DNA from: Spirometra erinaceieuropaei
Taxonomy: Eukaryota; Platyhelminthes; Cestoda; Diphyllobothriidea; Diphyllobothriidae
Assembly (NCBI GenBank): GCA_902702965.1
Contig: CACRXP010000429.1
Location: 180,677-244,676, forward strand
Length of the DNA: 64,000 nucleotides
Direction: 5' to 3'
Part shown: in pieces, positions 1 through 10,560 of the stretch
How positions within the stretch are numbered: position 1 is the stretch's first letter
Layout: the number at the start of each line of letters is the position of its first letter
The notes under the pieces: model-generated
What the model saw: the letters and a program-made list of their open reading frames with translations, nothing else
Databases searched by the model: none
Told to the model about the DNA's origin: nothing
Program-made: the position numbers and the translations under genes

Positions 1-490
1 TTAATCGTGATTGCCTTCGAGTTTCTAATATTCCTACTGAAAACTCAAAATGTTCGCCAAATTGACTTGTTAATGTATCGTGATTCATGGCATATTTCGT
101 AAATGATACCGGACAACACTCCGCGTTAATCTACGGCTTAAATGAAAGTGTCATTCCTGTCTGAGTCTTTAGTTTGCACTACTAGAGTCGTTCAAATTTA
201 AATGAATAAGTGTTATTGTGACAGAGCGAAGGATGTCTGACACAACGATTAATGGAATCTCCAATTGTCAAGATATGACTCCTTCCTGAAAAACGAGACA
301 TGATCGCTGGAACAAGAGTTTTATTCACCTGACGTTTTTAATTTCCCGTGATCAGGAACAGTAACAGATACGTATAGAGCATGCAGAAGAGGCTGCAATA
401 TTTTTAGCATGCCTTCTTCATTCTACGGCGTATTTGTCAAAATGCACGGCATTCCCTTTAATAAAGGATGGTCGGTCTTAGAGTGATGAC
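1..490. other. AT-rich non-coding DNA, no gene seen
   Basis: No long open frame, RNA gene or recognisable repeat was found in this stretch. It precedes a weak Penelope-like tail on the minus strand. Confidence 0.5.
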
Positions 491-494
491 TACT

Positions 495-740
495 CGATGA
501 CTAACATTCTAACCGTTAACAGTTTTAACGCCATCACGAATGCTGGGCGTTGGTGTGATGATTGCTCAACCATCTGGCTCACCGTCCCTGCCGCTGGGAA
601 AAGTGGTCGCCTCTGCAATCACCGCATGATCCATTTTGCCCTTGGTAGTTTTGCGAGGATTTGGTCAAACGTATAAAAAAGCCCGATGAATGGCAGCGGT
701 CGAGAATCGGTTGAGTGGATAAACATTCTCAATTAAGGTC
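495..740 (-). pseudogene. Possible 3' tail of a Penelope-like element
   Basis: Read on the minus strand, this stretch gives a short peptide AIITPTPSIRDG just after a stop. It resembles AIITPTFNMGD found immediately downstream of the GIY-YIG domain of the better preserved Penelope-like element near 57.4 kb. A similar fragment occurs on the plus strand near 24,255-24,310. Upstream on the minus strand the residues LNRFSTAAIHRAF could be the decayed end of the endonuclease domain. No catalytic motif survives, so the call rests on one short internal match. It could be chance. Confidence 0.35.
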
Positions 741-1968
741 CGGAAGTGTGTGTTTTCCACCAAAAACTGAGTGGTACCTAAGCTCAGAAACTTCCCGCTA
801 TCCTTTAAAAAACTGTTGCTGAACGTTGAACAATGCGATGTACATGAAACAAGTCTGTATACATCGTTGGCCGCGTTTATAAATTTGGTGATGTCTATTC
901 ACGCCAGTAATCACATTGGCAATTTAAATAGTCCTAGGACGGCTAAAGTTTCAATAAACAGAGTAAACCACCAGAATAGGTCGAAACCATAGACGACATG
1001 CGACGGAATTCTCATAGAATTAGGAGATATAGAAGGGAGCCAGGAGCATTCGTTCTCAACTGTATGATAAACGGTATACATATGTTTGGTGTTGCAATGC
1101 AAAATGCGCACAATTAACTTATAAATGTATTTGTTGAATTTGTGCAGTCAGATTATGAAGTAGTCTGTTTAGTTTTCGACTTACAATGGGAACAAATGCC
1201 ATAGCGAGGAATGCTCTCAACCCATCAGTCAGTCACAACGCCCCAAATGCAACCATGGGCATAGAGGGAAAGGGGTGTGTCGGCAACCTAACGTCTGTAA
1301 TGCTCATCAACTGCACTTGTGGAGTATCCCAAGGTCTGCGTCACACCTGACCTGCCATCCGCAGTTCCTCTGGCTAAAACGTTTTATTATGGTGTGATAA
1401 GTCGTTGGCATGATTGCACGAAAGTTGACAAAAGTTATATTACTGACACTGTTTGTCCAGTCGTTCCTCTACCCAAATGTTTAGCCTAATGCCTCCGGAA
1501 GCTTGGCCGCCAAAGCAAGCGTATTTCTAGTCTGCAATCGACCTTGGGCGTCAAGAAACGTGCGCGTACATTCAACTGTTTATTTCTACGGCGTGGCTTG
1601 TATCCGATGTAACACTTCACGTTCTGTTAAGAATTGTTTGAATTGTATATAATCTCTCGTGTGCATCTGGATTTCTAATGGGACAACTGCATGTCAGTGA
1701 AAGTAGTCGGTGTTCATTCCCTCTCTCTCTCCCACAATTCCACGTAACACTCTCCTCACTCTCCAAACGTCGAAACCTCCCTCGGGCCTCTTCTGCAGTT
1801 TCCTACAGTGCTGCATCCCGCACCGGTTTTACAGAAGGCCCATCAGCGTCACCTCATCACCTGGCGGGTCATTCCTCTGATCTAATTCACTGCGCTCGTA
1901 CAATTTAGCATTATCGTATATTCCTGGTTTCTATGTGTTCCCATCATACTTCTGGGTTCATCCACTTC
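741..1968. other. Non-coding DNA, no supported gene
   Basis: Only short frames of under 80 codons occur, with no recognisable domain. A pyrimidine-rich stretch lies around 1720-1790. Nothing else is supported. Confidence 0.45.
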
Positions 1969-1999
1969 GGTAACAATTGGGAGATGGCACCCAAAATAT
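1969..1999 (+). repeat. Left arm of a 31-bp perfect inverted repeat
   Basis: This 31-bp segment starts GGTAACAATTGGG and is the exact reverse complement of 2553-2583. The two arms bound about 553 bp of unrelated sequence. Neither arm abuts a recognisable terminal motif or an obvious target-site duplication, so it may be the two ends of a short mobile element or a snap-back duplication. The left arm also sits in a small local palindrome, because TGTTACCG follows just after it at about 2001-2008. Confidence 0.8.
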
Positions 2000-2552
2000 T
2001 CTGTTACCGATGAGAATATGCCGGAGGACTGCATGAGTGTTCGTCCACAGGCTGATGGAAGGAAAACTGCGGCTGAGGGTCGGAAAAATTTAAAAGCATG
2101 CACTCCTAGACAGACGGTGTCATCAGCTAAGCAATTTCACAAAATGGCAACTCTCGTCGGGGTCAATTGCGGTGATGTTTTCAATCACGTCCTCTGTGTT
2201 TACTGAACGTGCAGTTTTAAAAGCGACAATATGAATGCATAGGGTCATGAATAGCACAACGTAGAACGTTTCCTTTAGCCAACTGCATTCCGCTTTCAAT
2301 CTCTTATTTAAAAAAGCAATTAAGCAGGGAATAAGAGCTGGATCGATTTCATATTATCTGCCTCTTCAAATAAATCCGACGTCGCGCACATTTTTGTTGC
2401 CATATAATGATCAGATTAAACTTTATCGTTCGAAAAACCTTTTCTGAAAAAACTTCTTAGTATTATTTATATTTATCCACGCAATCGAATGCCCCACCTG
2501 TGAAACCCCTATTGCCCCCTGTCCCGTAAGACAGGCTGCTTTGGCTGGGCGG
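2000..2552. other. Spacer between inverted-repeat arms
   Basis: The roughly 550 bp enclosed by the 31-bp arms hold no frame longer than 62 codons and no recognisable domain. Just inside the right arm is the phrase CCGTAAGACAGGCTG (2524-2538), which recurs beside the AGT microsatellite near 14,250. This suggests repeat-derived content. Confidence 0.4.
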
Positions 2553-2583
2553 ATATTTTGGGTGCCATCTCCCAATTGTTACC
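2553..2583 (-). repeat. Right arm of a 31-bp perfect inverted repeat
   Basis: Exact reverse complement of 1969-1999. See that entry for the interpretation. Confidence 0.8.
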
Positions 2584-3418
2584 TCCACTTATTCTTCTTC
2601 TTCAGCCCATTTACATGGATCAGTATTTTGACATGTTAATGAATCTAATTAAATCAGGCTCAGTCAGGATCTATGTGTACTGCTTTGCGGACAAAGCCTA
2701 TGCTAACTTTGACGTCCGCGACCACAACAGCGGACGCAATAGACGTCATGTAACCTCACGACCCAGTGGCAAACCGGTCTGGAACGCTTGATCTGGCGTC
2801 GGGTGCTTGTTTTGCTCTTTTCATCAAATGACAGCTGGGACGGATGACTGCCGCGGAAGCGTCGTAAAGGTCAGAAAAACTCTTCAGACTTTTCCGGTTG
2901 TCTAATATTATCCTTTCATCTGTTCTACACGGCATAGGCAAAGCGTCACAAATATCTTGGCATCCGCTAGCAGTTAAAGCGTATTGGATATATTTACGTT
3001 ACATTATTCTCTCATCTGTTTAGCAGAAGTATATGAATGGAGGGGAATGCATGCCTCAGTTTTCACACAAACGCAGGCGTGTAACTAAATCTCTTACTGA
3101 AAGACATAACATGACGTACTAACAAAAAGGAAGGAGAATACTAGCCACAGCATCTACGTGGTTAATAAGCAAAAAAGAGCTTACCACTATCCCATAATCA
3201 ACGGTGTCTCTACAAACACCAACCAAAGACACAGGAATGACAACCGGCAGCGTATCCTATTTATCCGAATGACGTATGTGTCACAGAATTCGATTAAATG
3301 TGCCCTGTTTGTGCTAAGTTCAACTGATGCCGGTAGAAATTTTAAGCGTAGTTTATCAGATTTTCAGTCAAAACGACTTCCAAAATCAGCCAAGTCAGGC
3401 AACACGTTAACGCTCACG
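2584..3418. other. Non-coding DNA, no supported gene
   Basis: Short frames only (the longest is about 87 codons, ending at 3421), with no recognised domain. A fold-back element begins at the right edge. Confidence 0.4.
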
Positions 3419-3420
3419 TA

Positions 3421-3835
3421 GAGTGAATGATCCATCTCATGAAATGTTGGCTAAAAATTCTGTAATGTGCTTTTGATTAGGGAGGATTACTTAAGCTCCG
3501 TTGTAATACTGATCACCTTACGGCATAGTCCTGTAATATTTCGGACTTGGCAGGCGGTCAGCTTTTTCATGTACTACTTTTCAATTCTATGTACAAATCG
3601 CAATTAGTAAAGAAGTGACTACATAAATAAAATGGATTTTCACATTGATGTTCGATAGTTTTGCAAACTCAAATATACCTGACAAAAAACCACGAACAAA
3701 AGTGTGCTTTTTAGTTGTTTTACAGATAATTACGTTATTTTTCTATTCTATACACTTAATGGTGTATGATTGGTTTTTTTTTAAATATTCTCGACATTCT
3801 ATGCATATTATGGGTAAAAATGTATTGGTCTAAAA
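3421..3835 (+). mobile_element. Fold-back MITE, left arm only (copy 1)
   Basis: The stretch begins GAGTGAATGATCC directly after a TA dinucleotide. It follows the same order of sub-motifs as the complete element at 21,889-22,853: CTCATGAAATGTTGG, a TTAGG-type segment, a GGCATAGTCCTGTAATAT segment and a later AT-rich body. The terminal base is G where better copies have C. No opposite arm is seen downstream, so this copy is truncated. It encodes no protein. Classification as a Tc1/mariner-type non-autonomous element is inferred from the TA flank and the CAGTG-like terminus of sister copies. Confidence 0.65.
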
Positions 3836-4355
3836 TATTCCGTTTAAGGTCTGTGATGCAGTTTGTTGTGGTTAAATAAGAAAATCAACCTCTACACAGG
3901 TTAGCGAGCACCAGCTGGTAGTGAAGTGGCAAGAACACCTGTCTCAAGTTTCAATGTAAACCCTAAACAGATGGAACGCCTTCGCGTGGAAAAAGGGGAT
4001 TTTCAGTGTCTGCCATTTGGGACCATGCATTTAATTAAAGCATGCACCAATCGGCATATCGAGTTGGACGTCGCGTAGAAAAGTCTCAAGAAGAAATGGA
4101 AAAGACGAGATCAAATCGGGACAAACTAATGGTACGGCTGCCCACGGGCACAAACGACAGACATTCATCGATTTTCAAGTGTAATGCCAGATGCTTAGTG
4201 TAGTCAGCACATTTACAATCCGACTGCGATAGACGACAACTTAGGTAACTGGAATCTAAAATTCGTGCAATGAAGTTTCCTGTCCAAAACAACGCTTTTG
4301 ACTTCAGCTCATATTTTTCGGACGCCTAGCTTCCAGTATATTACGTTGAAAATCG
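3836..4355. other. Non-coding DNA, no supported gene
   Basis: No recognisable coding or RNA feature. The stretch leads into a TA microsatellite. Confidence 0.4.
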
Positions 4356-4362
4356 TTCTCAT

Positions 4363-4385
4363 TATATATATATATATATATATAT
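4363..4385. repeat. (TA)n microsatellite
   Basis: About eleven uninterrupted TA units. A second, shorter TA run lies at about 4431-4443. Confidence 0.9.
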
Positions 4386-4879
4386 GAGAAGAAAAGAAGA
4401 TCAAGAGAACCATATTTGTATCAAGGTACCTATATATATATATCGAGCGCATTATACCGTGCTCCCGATGAAGGTGCTATCTAAAAGCCTGGGCGCAGGT
4501 TTCGCTGATATTCTGCCGCTGCATGACACAGCTGCGAGAGTTGCGGTTCTTCAGTGGGACCCCCGGGGTTTCCTATGCGGTATCGGGTGTATAAACTCCA
4601 CACACTAATCAAGCGAATAATTTCAGAAATTACTCACTGCAGGACTTGAGATTAAATCTTCGGAACATGAAATTTTATGGTCAAAACCGAAATTTCAATT
4701 AACACTCGAGTCGAACACAATCAACTACTCTGGAATAACTACGTAATGCCCATTGTACAAACAAGTAGTATTACCATTAGCATGAAATGTATACATCAAA
4801 CGTGTTTTACCGTACTCGCCACATAAGTATTCACTAAAAGCCCAGACATGTATTTCTCCGATATATCCATGCATAAATG
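4386..4879. other. Non-coding DNA, no supported gene
   Basis: Contains a GC-richer patch at about 4480-4590 with no recognised identity. No gene or RNA supported. Confidence 0.35.
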
Positions 4880-4881
4880 TA

Positions 4882-5515
4882 CAGTAGATGACATAACTCA
4901 TGAAATGTCAATCAAAGTTCCAAAATGCGTTTTCGTTTTGAAGATTAATCAATGTGTTTGATAAACCGAATCATCCTGCAACATAATTTTATCATAATTA
5001 TTTTGCTCCGACATGGCAGCTTTCGAATAAACGCCTTTTTGGCTGCATCCAAAAACTATAATCCGTAAAAAATGACCATTTAATTAACATGCACGTTTCC
5101 CTTTAATATTTGGAACCCCTAAGTATTCAATCACATCTCATAAAAATATTCATTTTTTAACTCACAAGGTAGAAAATGGCGTCTCCTTTTGAGTTTATAC
5201 CCAAAATACGGTATAATTTGGTTTTTAAAAAACTTTTATAATTTCCAGCTAATTTTAGATCAGACCCGCCGTTGCACTTGCATCCAGGGTTTACCAACTA
5301 CAGGCCGTGTATTTTCCGCGTACTGAAAACCGTAGATATCTCTATGATATTCACAGGAGAATATATGTGGATCATAAAATATAATAGTGAGTTTGAGCTA
5401 TATCGTTAAGTTTGCAAATCACATTGGTAAATGCATAGACATGGCGTTTTATGAACGGTCATTTCATGGTCTTGAAAAATCTCACAATTAGAATTTTTTT
5501 TAAAAAACTAGTAAA
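4882..5515 (+). mobile_element. Fold-back MITE (copy 2, right arm truncated)
   Basis: Starts CAGTAGATGACATAACTC immediately after TA. Copy 5 (25,460) and, inverted, copy 8 (8780) share the CAGTAGATG terminus, which defines a second terminal subfamily beside CAGTGAGTG. The left arm carries the family order of motifs. Near 5490-5515 an inverted remnant of the arm's AT-rich segment is visible, after which the right terminus is missing. No transposase frame is present. Confidence 0.7.
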
Positions 5516-5532
5516 AAATCATGCGCCACTTT

Positions 5533-5630
5533 GCAGCTGCTGGCTAAGCTCTAAAGAGGGCCCATAAGGCATCACGGAACAGGTGAGTTCCGTAAGAACG
5601 ATCAGTGATCGTCCCCTACGACTAAATATA
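5533..5630 (+). mobile_element. SINE 5' module, solo fragment
   Basis: The order of motifs (GCCCATAAGGCATCACGGAA, a GTTCCGTAA hairpin partner, then GATCAGTGATCGTCCCC) matches the segment upstream of the tRNA head of the SINE at 6698-7016. No tRNA head follows here. It is probably a truncated or ancestral module. Confidence 0.5.
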
Positions 5631-5744
5631 TATGTTATTTGAAAGAAAAAAGTTCTTTGGAAAAGACAAACGGGAGGAATTGAAAATTTTCGACTTTATT
5701 TCCCAGGTTTTCCTCAGAGGTGATGTTAATACGCAAAACAGTAA

Positions 5745-6490
5745 ACATTTAAACATGCCTAGAAATGGATTTTGCACTGTTTCTTCTGCTAGCGTAATTT
5801 CCAGATTGGCCAATGCTTTTTCTACTTTTCCTTGTGACTGTTGTACACAGCATCCAATTCTACGTGTTGGTTAATGGATAATTTACCCAAATAGATGGCG
5901 TCTAAATTTCTCGACCCTTCTTAGATGAGCAGACACCAGCGATAAGAGTCCTGCGAATTTGTGTCCGATTTCCAGCGTATGCATTTCAACTTGGAGTAAG
6001 TGATCTCACCTTTTTTACGGCCAGCTGATGTTCGTGTATTCGTGTAGAGGCCAACTACCCAGGTTGACCGCAGTGGACCTAAGTACAGGTGTTGCATGGC
6101 ATCTTATAGATGACATCCTTCTTATCTAAATAACCAATCTTAACCTTAGGATGTACAAGCTGATTTCTATGGGTAGTCATCTGCTTGTGCGCCACATGTA
6201 TTTGGCGCTTCTTTAGGTGTCTTTCAACTAGTTCATTCTTAAAGCACAGAAGTGTTCGTCAGTTTTTTAGTTTGGGCTCCTGATCGGAACAATCTAGTTC
6301 CTTGTGTTTTTCTTTTACCTCCTGGCGTCTCATGCACAAGTGTATGAAATAGCTAGGATACCCATTCTGGTAAAACATTTTGAACAAATAATTCTGTTTG
6401 ATAGGTTTTGTTGTCAGAGCAGTGAGTTCTTGCTCGGTCAGAGTGGCTGATTACGGCACTCCCCTTGTGAGAGATCGGGTGATGGCTCTC
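5745..6490 (-). pseudogene. Penelope-like retroelement remnant: RT end plus GIY-YIG endonuclease (copy A)
   Basis: Several minus-strand frames, broken by stops and shifts, read in the order of a Penelope-like element. The RT thumb/linker comes first (HHPISHKGSAV near 6460, TELFVQNV near 6385). A linker NQLVHPKVKIGYLDKKD follows near 6130-6180. The endonuclease start VIYKMPCNTC lies near 6100, the conserved arm RIHEHQLAV near 6016-6042, and the C-terminal ELDAVYNS near 5840. The YIG part is degenerate, reading VHCGQPG, as in copy C (IHCGLTG). PLEs copy themselves by reverse transcription and cut target DNA with the GIY-YIG domain. This copy is dead and its upstream part is cut off by a TA repeat and SINE at 6502. 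Confidence 0.75.
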
Positions 6491-6501
6491 GTAATGTAAA
6501 A

Positions 6502-6522
6502 GATATATATATATATATATTG
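6502..6522. repeat. (TA)n microsatellite
   Basis: Short TA run. It abuts the tail of an inverted SINE piece, as expected if SINE 3' tails seed or target TA repeats. Confidence 0.85.
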
Positions 6523-6523
6523 A

Positions 6524-6697
6524 TAAGGTGATATCGACAAAGACAAGGGAGACCGGAACGGCCATTTCCGGCTTATTAGCCATCATCAGCCAGTCATACC
6601 CAACCCCAAGTGTGGATCACTTGAGATTCGAACCCGGGATCTTTGGCCATTCCGGTCTCCCTTGTCTTTGTCGGTATTACCTTTCCAACATATATCA
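6524..6697 (-). mobile_element. Snap-back SINE fragment: inverted 3' part joined to a direct tail
   Basis: Bases 6524-6645 are the reverse complement of the 3' half of the SINE at 6698-7016, from its B-box region (GGTTCGAATCT) to the tail. From 6646 the sequence switches to the direct orientation with CATTCCGGTCTCCCTTGTC and the same tail up to ACATATAT. The result is two tails facing outward, each next to TA repeats. The junction falls inside the tRNA-like head, so no complete head remains. This could come from template switching during reverse transcription or from an inversion. Confidence 0.75.
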
Positions 6698-7016
6698 CTA
6701 GTCGCTGTGCGACTGCCTGCGAGGGTTTAAGTATGAGCCCCAAGGCACAACGGAACGAGCATGTTCCGTAACCTGATCGGTGAGCGCCCACTATCATAAT
6801 TAATATTCCCGATCACAACCGACAGGACAACGGGCCGGTGGCTCAATGGTAGAGCGTTCAACTCCATGACCAAAGATCCCGGGTTCGAATCTCAAGTGAT
6901 CCACACTTGGGGTTGGGTATGACTGGCTGATGACGGCTAATAAGCCAGAAATGGCCATTCCGGTCTCCCTTGTCTTTGTCGGTATTACCTTTCCAACATA
7001 TATATATATATATATG
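6698..7016 (+). mobile_element. tRNA-derived SINE, apparently full length
   Basis: Order of parts: a 5' module with the short hairpin GGAACGAGCATGTTCC (about 6752-6767); a GATCGGTGAGCGCCC motif; a tRNA-like head at about 6836-6906 with A-box-like TGGCTCAATGG and B-box GGTTCGAATCT; then a unique body and a tail ending in TA repeats (about 6999-7014). RNA polymerase III would be expected to transcribe from the head. It has no coding capacity, so movement must depend on another element's reverse transcriptase. The 5' module and the end of the body recur in the SINE at 49,843-50,070 around a different tRNA-like head. Confidence 0.8.
6836..6906 (+). repeat. tRNA-like RNA polymerase III head of SINE
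   Basis: Contains A-box-like and B-box elements at tRNA spacing. The T-stem is imperfect (CGGG opposite TCTC) and the acceptor ends do not pair well, so this is not a functional tRNA gene. It is the internal promoter of the SINE. Confidence 0.7.
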
Positions 7017-8455
7017 GCAACTGCATCCTACAAAAACCCAAACGCTTGTGTTGCGTAAATAAACATTATTCAACACTTGTATCTTTTCCTTCAAAATATA
7101 TTCTTCCAGGTAAAATTTTCTGAACATCTCGAAAGTCATTTCAGAGTTTATCACAACAAGAGTCAGACAAAACAAAATGTGCCCGCCTTACAAAATAACC
7201 GTCGATAAAGACGTAGGTAACGAAACTCAACACGAGACAGCCTAAAATGTCAGCCGCCGGTCATATCCGTATGCCTGGAGAGACTGTAACGCACTTTTTA
7301 AGACACGCGAGCCCTTTGTTAACACCCGAGGATCCTTCAGGTATCAAAGCAGATTTTAGCTCTGACCCGACGCATCAGTCTAGTCAGCCAATCGAACGAC
7401 GTGTCAGAACAAATTAAGTCTGATTAGTTTTTACGGCTTCACACATACTGCTTGTGTTCACAACTGACAGTTGCATAATTCCGTTCCGCATTCCCAGGGA
7501 AAAAAACGACGTCATTTTGGATAAGCCTCATTCAACCATGCTTCGCCTGGTCTGTTTGTCAAGACGAATTAGGCTGCTGACCGTAGACGCACATTTCAGG
7601 CGAGAGAGTGGATACGCTTACATGTAACAGCTGAAGAACGGAATTCAGAGCCGACTAAGAGTCACGGCGTCACTAAGGACGATATCCATCGCTAAGCCCC
7701 TGTGACTTGTCCGTGAAACAGTTCGTAGTATAACGACTTCGGTAGTGCCATTCGCAATCCGTCCTCTCTTAATTGCATTGTTAAAATGACTGGGAGTGGA
7801 TGTATCACAAACGAGCATGTCTCCGACAGATGAAGAGCACAGTGCACAAACTCAAACACAACTACAGTTGCCACATTACAAGCAGTGGCCGACCCCGAAT
7901 GGCCGCAAATTCATCTGTAACTCATTTGCAATAGTTCTATAATATGAACTGGTAAATATGTTACCCATTAAATGGTGCTTTCGTAAATACAATGACGTAT
8001 CTAAAGCGCATCCTGTAGAAACGGATGTAGCAGGAACGCCAGTAATGGACTTCTGGAGTGTGGGAGCTTTCCCGATTTTGCATCTATGCCGACGCACGCC
8101 TCTTTTCAGTCGATGCACATGATAAAGAGCTCAACAAGCTATCCACTGGTTCTGAAAGGTCTAATCAACTAGATAAAACTGTGAAAACACTGAGAGATTT
8201 AAACTGTAACGCAATAGAAAATAGCTGGTCTAAATTTTCAAAAATAATTTTGCTCCAGTAACGCAGGCTTCAGGTGTGCTATTTCGTATACGAGAGTAAA
8301 GCTCTCTGTTAAGCGCGTTTGTATTAATAGAATTAAATTTGACTAACAACTAGTTTATTACTTGGATTGTTGAGCACAATCAGCAAAGCATGACCCAAAT
8401 ATTAAGAACACAGAGATGCAGCCGGCCAAGCTTTATGAATCTTCTGCAAACACTT
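7017..8455. other. Non-coding DNA, no supported gene
   Basis: No known domain. A frame at 8058-8261 (67 codons, polar and Leu/Lys/Ser-rich) could be a small exon. It has no convincing donor site and is not recognised. Confidence 0.35.
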
Positions 8456-8513
8456 CCGCATTCTGGACGCAAGTAATGGTACATTGGTGAAAAGTTGTTT
8501 TTACAAAAATTAA
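8456..8513 (+). repeat. 58-bp direct repeat, also at 10,019-10,076
   Basis: About 58 bp containing GGTGAAAAGTTGTTTTTACA recur almost unchanged just upstream of the GIY-YIG remnant at 10 kb. There the segment reads in frame into the endonuclease part (VGEKLFLQGDAAGELIRRRL). The copy here is therefore probably a detached fragment of the same Penelope-like element. Confidence 0.65.
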
Positions 8514-8624
8514 TCTCTATCAGTTACGTTTTGAAACAGTTTGATTAAATCATGGAGTAAAAATCATGAACTTCAGCCCTCAAGTATGGGATGTGTTAAG
8601 GTTAACTTTCAACGGAGTCCAAAG

Positions 8625-8780
8625 CAAGAATTAGGCACAAATTTCAACCAAACGTCGGCGCCTCAAAGTAAATATATAATCTTGGGACTATGCTGCACCG
8701 TGGTTAATATTACAATCTTTCCGAGTCGAAAGTGCATTTCAGAATTTCGGTTAACATTGGATGATATAGCACATCTACTG
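8625..8780 (-). mobile_element. Fold-back MITE terminus (copy 8)
   Basis: On the minus strand the stretch starts CAGTAGATGTGCTATATC next to TA. It continues with the family motifs CCGAAATTCTGAAATGC and a GCAGCATAGTCC segment. Only one arm is recognisable. The 107-codon frame across it is a by-product of the repeat. Confidence 0.6.
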
Positions 8781-8789
8781 TACATTTCA

Positions 8790-10018
8790 AAGGCCGTACC
8801 AAATATTGTGAGCATTTGGCCTATCGACTCGCATGAAACTGTGGATTCTATATCTTCTGAGTAAAAAGCTCAACATCATCAGTGGGGATTTAATGCCCGC
8901 ATTTTAGTTCTGGTAAACCACCACTTAGTCAGTAGGAAAACTCCGAGGATCTTTTTGAATATTAAAATAGACTTTGTCCCACGATGATGACGGATACAGA
9001 TCAGCCGCAGACGTACCATCCATCGGAAATTTGCATCTTGATTCAAGCAGAGCACATACCGACGCTAACTTGCACATATGAGTAGGTAAAGAAAATGCGA
9101 AGACTGTTTCGCAGTGCCCTGGTATAGATCACTTCAGGCTTTATTTTATTTTGCGTCATTGTCAATCCTTGTTAAGAAGACCACCAGAATCCATAGGATG
9201 TTCACCTCCCCTCTACAGGACAACTTTTTCTTCCACCAATAATTAAAAAGCATAAATGAGTGCGCATCGACTGCAAAGACGAATTTGCCGAATGTCTCAG
9301 AATAGGAAATTTTTCGTCATTCCGGATTTTTTTTACCGACATCGGTATCCTATGTCCTGTCAATAAGCTCATTAAAAAAAACAGAAATATTTTATTAAAC
9401 GGAAACAGTGGCAGTCGTCGGATCGCCATTAAAACAAATTGCTACTCGTTCCGTGAGTGTCCCATACTCCTATCTTTCTGGTTTGATGAAAGGAGTAATC
9501 GATTGTTCAGATGCTACAAGCGGAAAGGCATGAACTGGGATACATTAGACAGACAGGAGATTTTAAAGTTGGCATGGACAGCAGAATTTATTGGTACCAA
9601 TCGATTCTGCGACGACTTATCAAATGTAGCCTGTCGTTGCATCAAACAAATAACAAGTGAAAAAGGTACAGAGGTTTGAACTTCCACAGAGAAAATCAAT
9701 ATAAAACAGCAAATGTTTTGTATATTGCACAATCATTAATCAATAAAATGGTAACTTGAAACGCATCGTAGGAAAGAAAACGGAAATGTTAACACGACAT
9801 GGGATTTCGTAGATCAAAAGTGCACAGATCTACCAGGGCAAGCAGAGGTTGACCATATGGTCTAACTTTTTGCATAGGTCTGGTTTCTTCCGCCGTATGT
9901 AGGTTGCTTCCAACCAGCGCAGCAACCGAGCTGTAAGTGCCCGAACTAATAATCGAAAAATGTTTTGGGGTCAACCGAATAACCACCACCAAGGAGGTGC
10001 TTTGTAATAGGAGACCAT
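8790..10018. other. Non-coding DNA with one unassigned open frame
   Basis: No repeat or RNA recognised apart from the unassigned frame at 9260-9679, listed separately. Confidence 0.35.
9260..9679 (+). CDS. Unrecognised 139-codon open frame
   Basis: One of the longer frames in the window not explained by a repeat. The peptide is Arg/Lys- and Cys-containing with no obvious signal peptide, membrane segment or known motif. At this base composition about one chance frame of this length is expected in 128 kb of six-frame sequence, so it is weak evidence of coding. It could be upstream material of the Penelope-like remnant at 10 kb, but no RT motif is visible. Confidence 0.15.
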   Translation: MRIDCKDEFAECLRIGNFSSFRIFFTDIGILCPVNKLIKKNRNILLNGNSGSRRIAIKTNCYSFRECPILLSFWFDERSNRLFRCYKRKGMNWDTLDRQEILKLAWTAEFIGTNRFCDDLSNVACRCIKQITSEKGTEV

Positions 10019-10560
10019 ATGATTCCGCATTTTGGACACAGATAATGGTACGTTGGTGAAAAGTTGTTTTTACAAGGAGACGCTGCAGGTGAACTCATAA
10101 GAAGACGCCTTGACCAAGCTGTCTCGGGAACCTTCCCAGCTGCAAGGTTTCGCATATCATTCTCTTCTTACCCTATTTTACGCGGAGAAAGCAGGGATAA
10201 GCTGCCACCTCACACCGCCTCAATGTGAATCTACTCATTCACATGCTTCTGTGGGACAGATTATATTGGTCGTACGAATCGGCGCCTTTCCAAAAGAATA
10301 CGAGAGCACCTTCCCGCATGGCTGGCAAATAGTGAAACTAGGAGAATAGGCAACGCCATCCTTGCGCATGCAGTGGACTCAGGGCATCGTTTAGACCTCA
10401 CTGAAGCACTTCGTGTGATTTACAAGGTCCCTTCGAGCTACCCTAAGCTACTGGGCCAGCGCCTGTTAGCAACAGCAGAAGCGGCCGCCATAAGGTAACA
10501 AAAATCGACCCTATGCGCCCAAAAGAACCTTGTTAAGGCTCCGCGCTTACCGTTGTCAAA
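10019..10560 (+). pseudogene. Penelope-like GIY-YIG endonuclease remnant, second lineage (copy B)
   Basis: A single frame runs from about 10,037 through a stop (TGA at 10,226-10,228, probably replacing a Cys codon) to TAA at 10,496-10,498. It continues weakly beyond that. In order it shows GELIRRRLDQAVSGTFPAAR, a pre-domain segment, then CFCGTDYIGRTNRRLSKR with the YIG element and following arginines. REHLPAWL comes next, and a C-terminal TAEAAAIR whose Glu is a candidate metal-binding residue. The arm after YIG differs from copies A, C and D, so this is a separate PLE lineage. No RT core is recognisable upstream. The frame has no proper start codon, so it is a fragment and not a gene. Confidence 0.75.

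Noticed and set aside
6858..7175. 105-codon minus frame
   Set aside because: It runs antisense through the SINE body and TA repeat.
8541..8864. 107-codon plus frame
   Set aside because: Its second half overlaps a fold-back MITE terminus.
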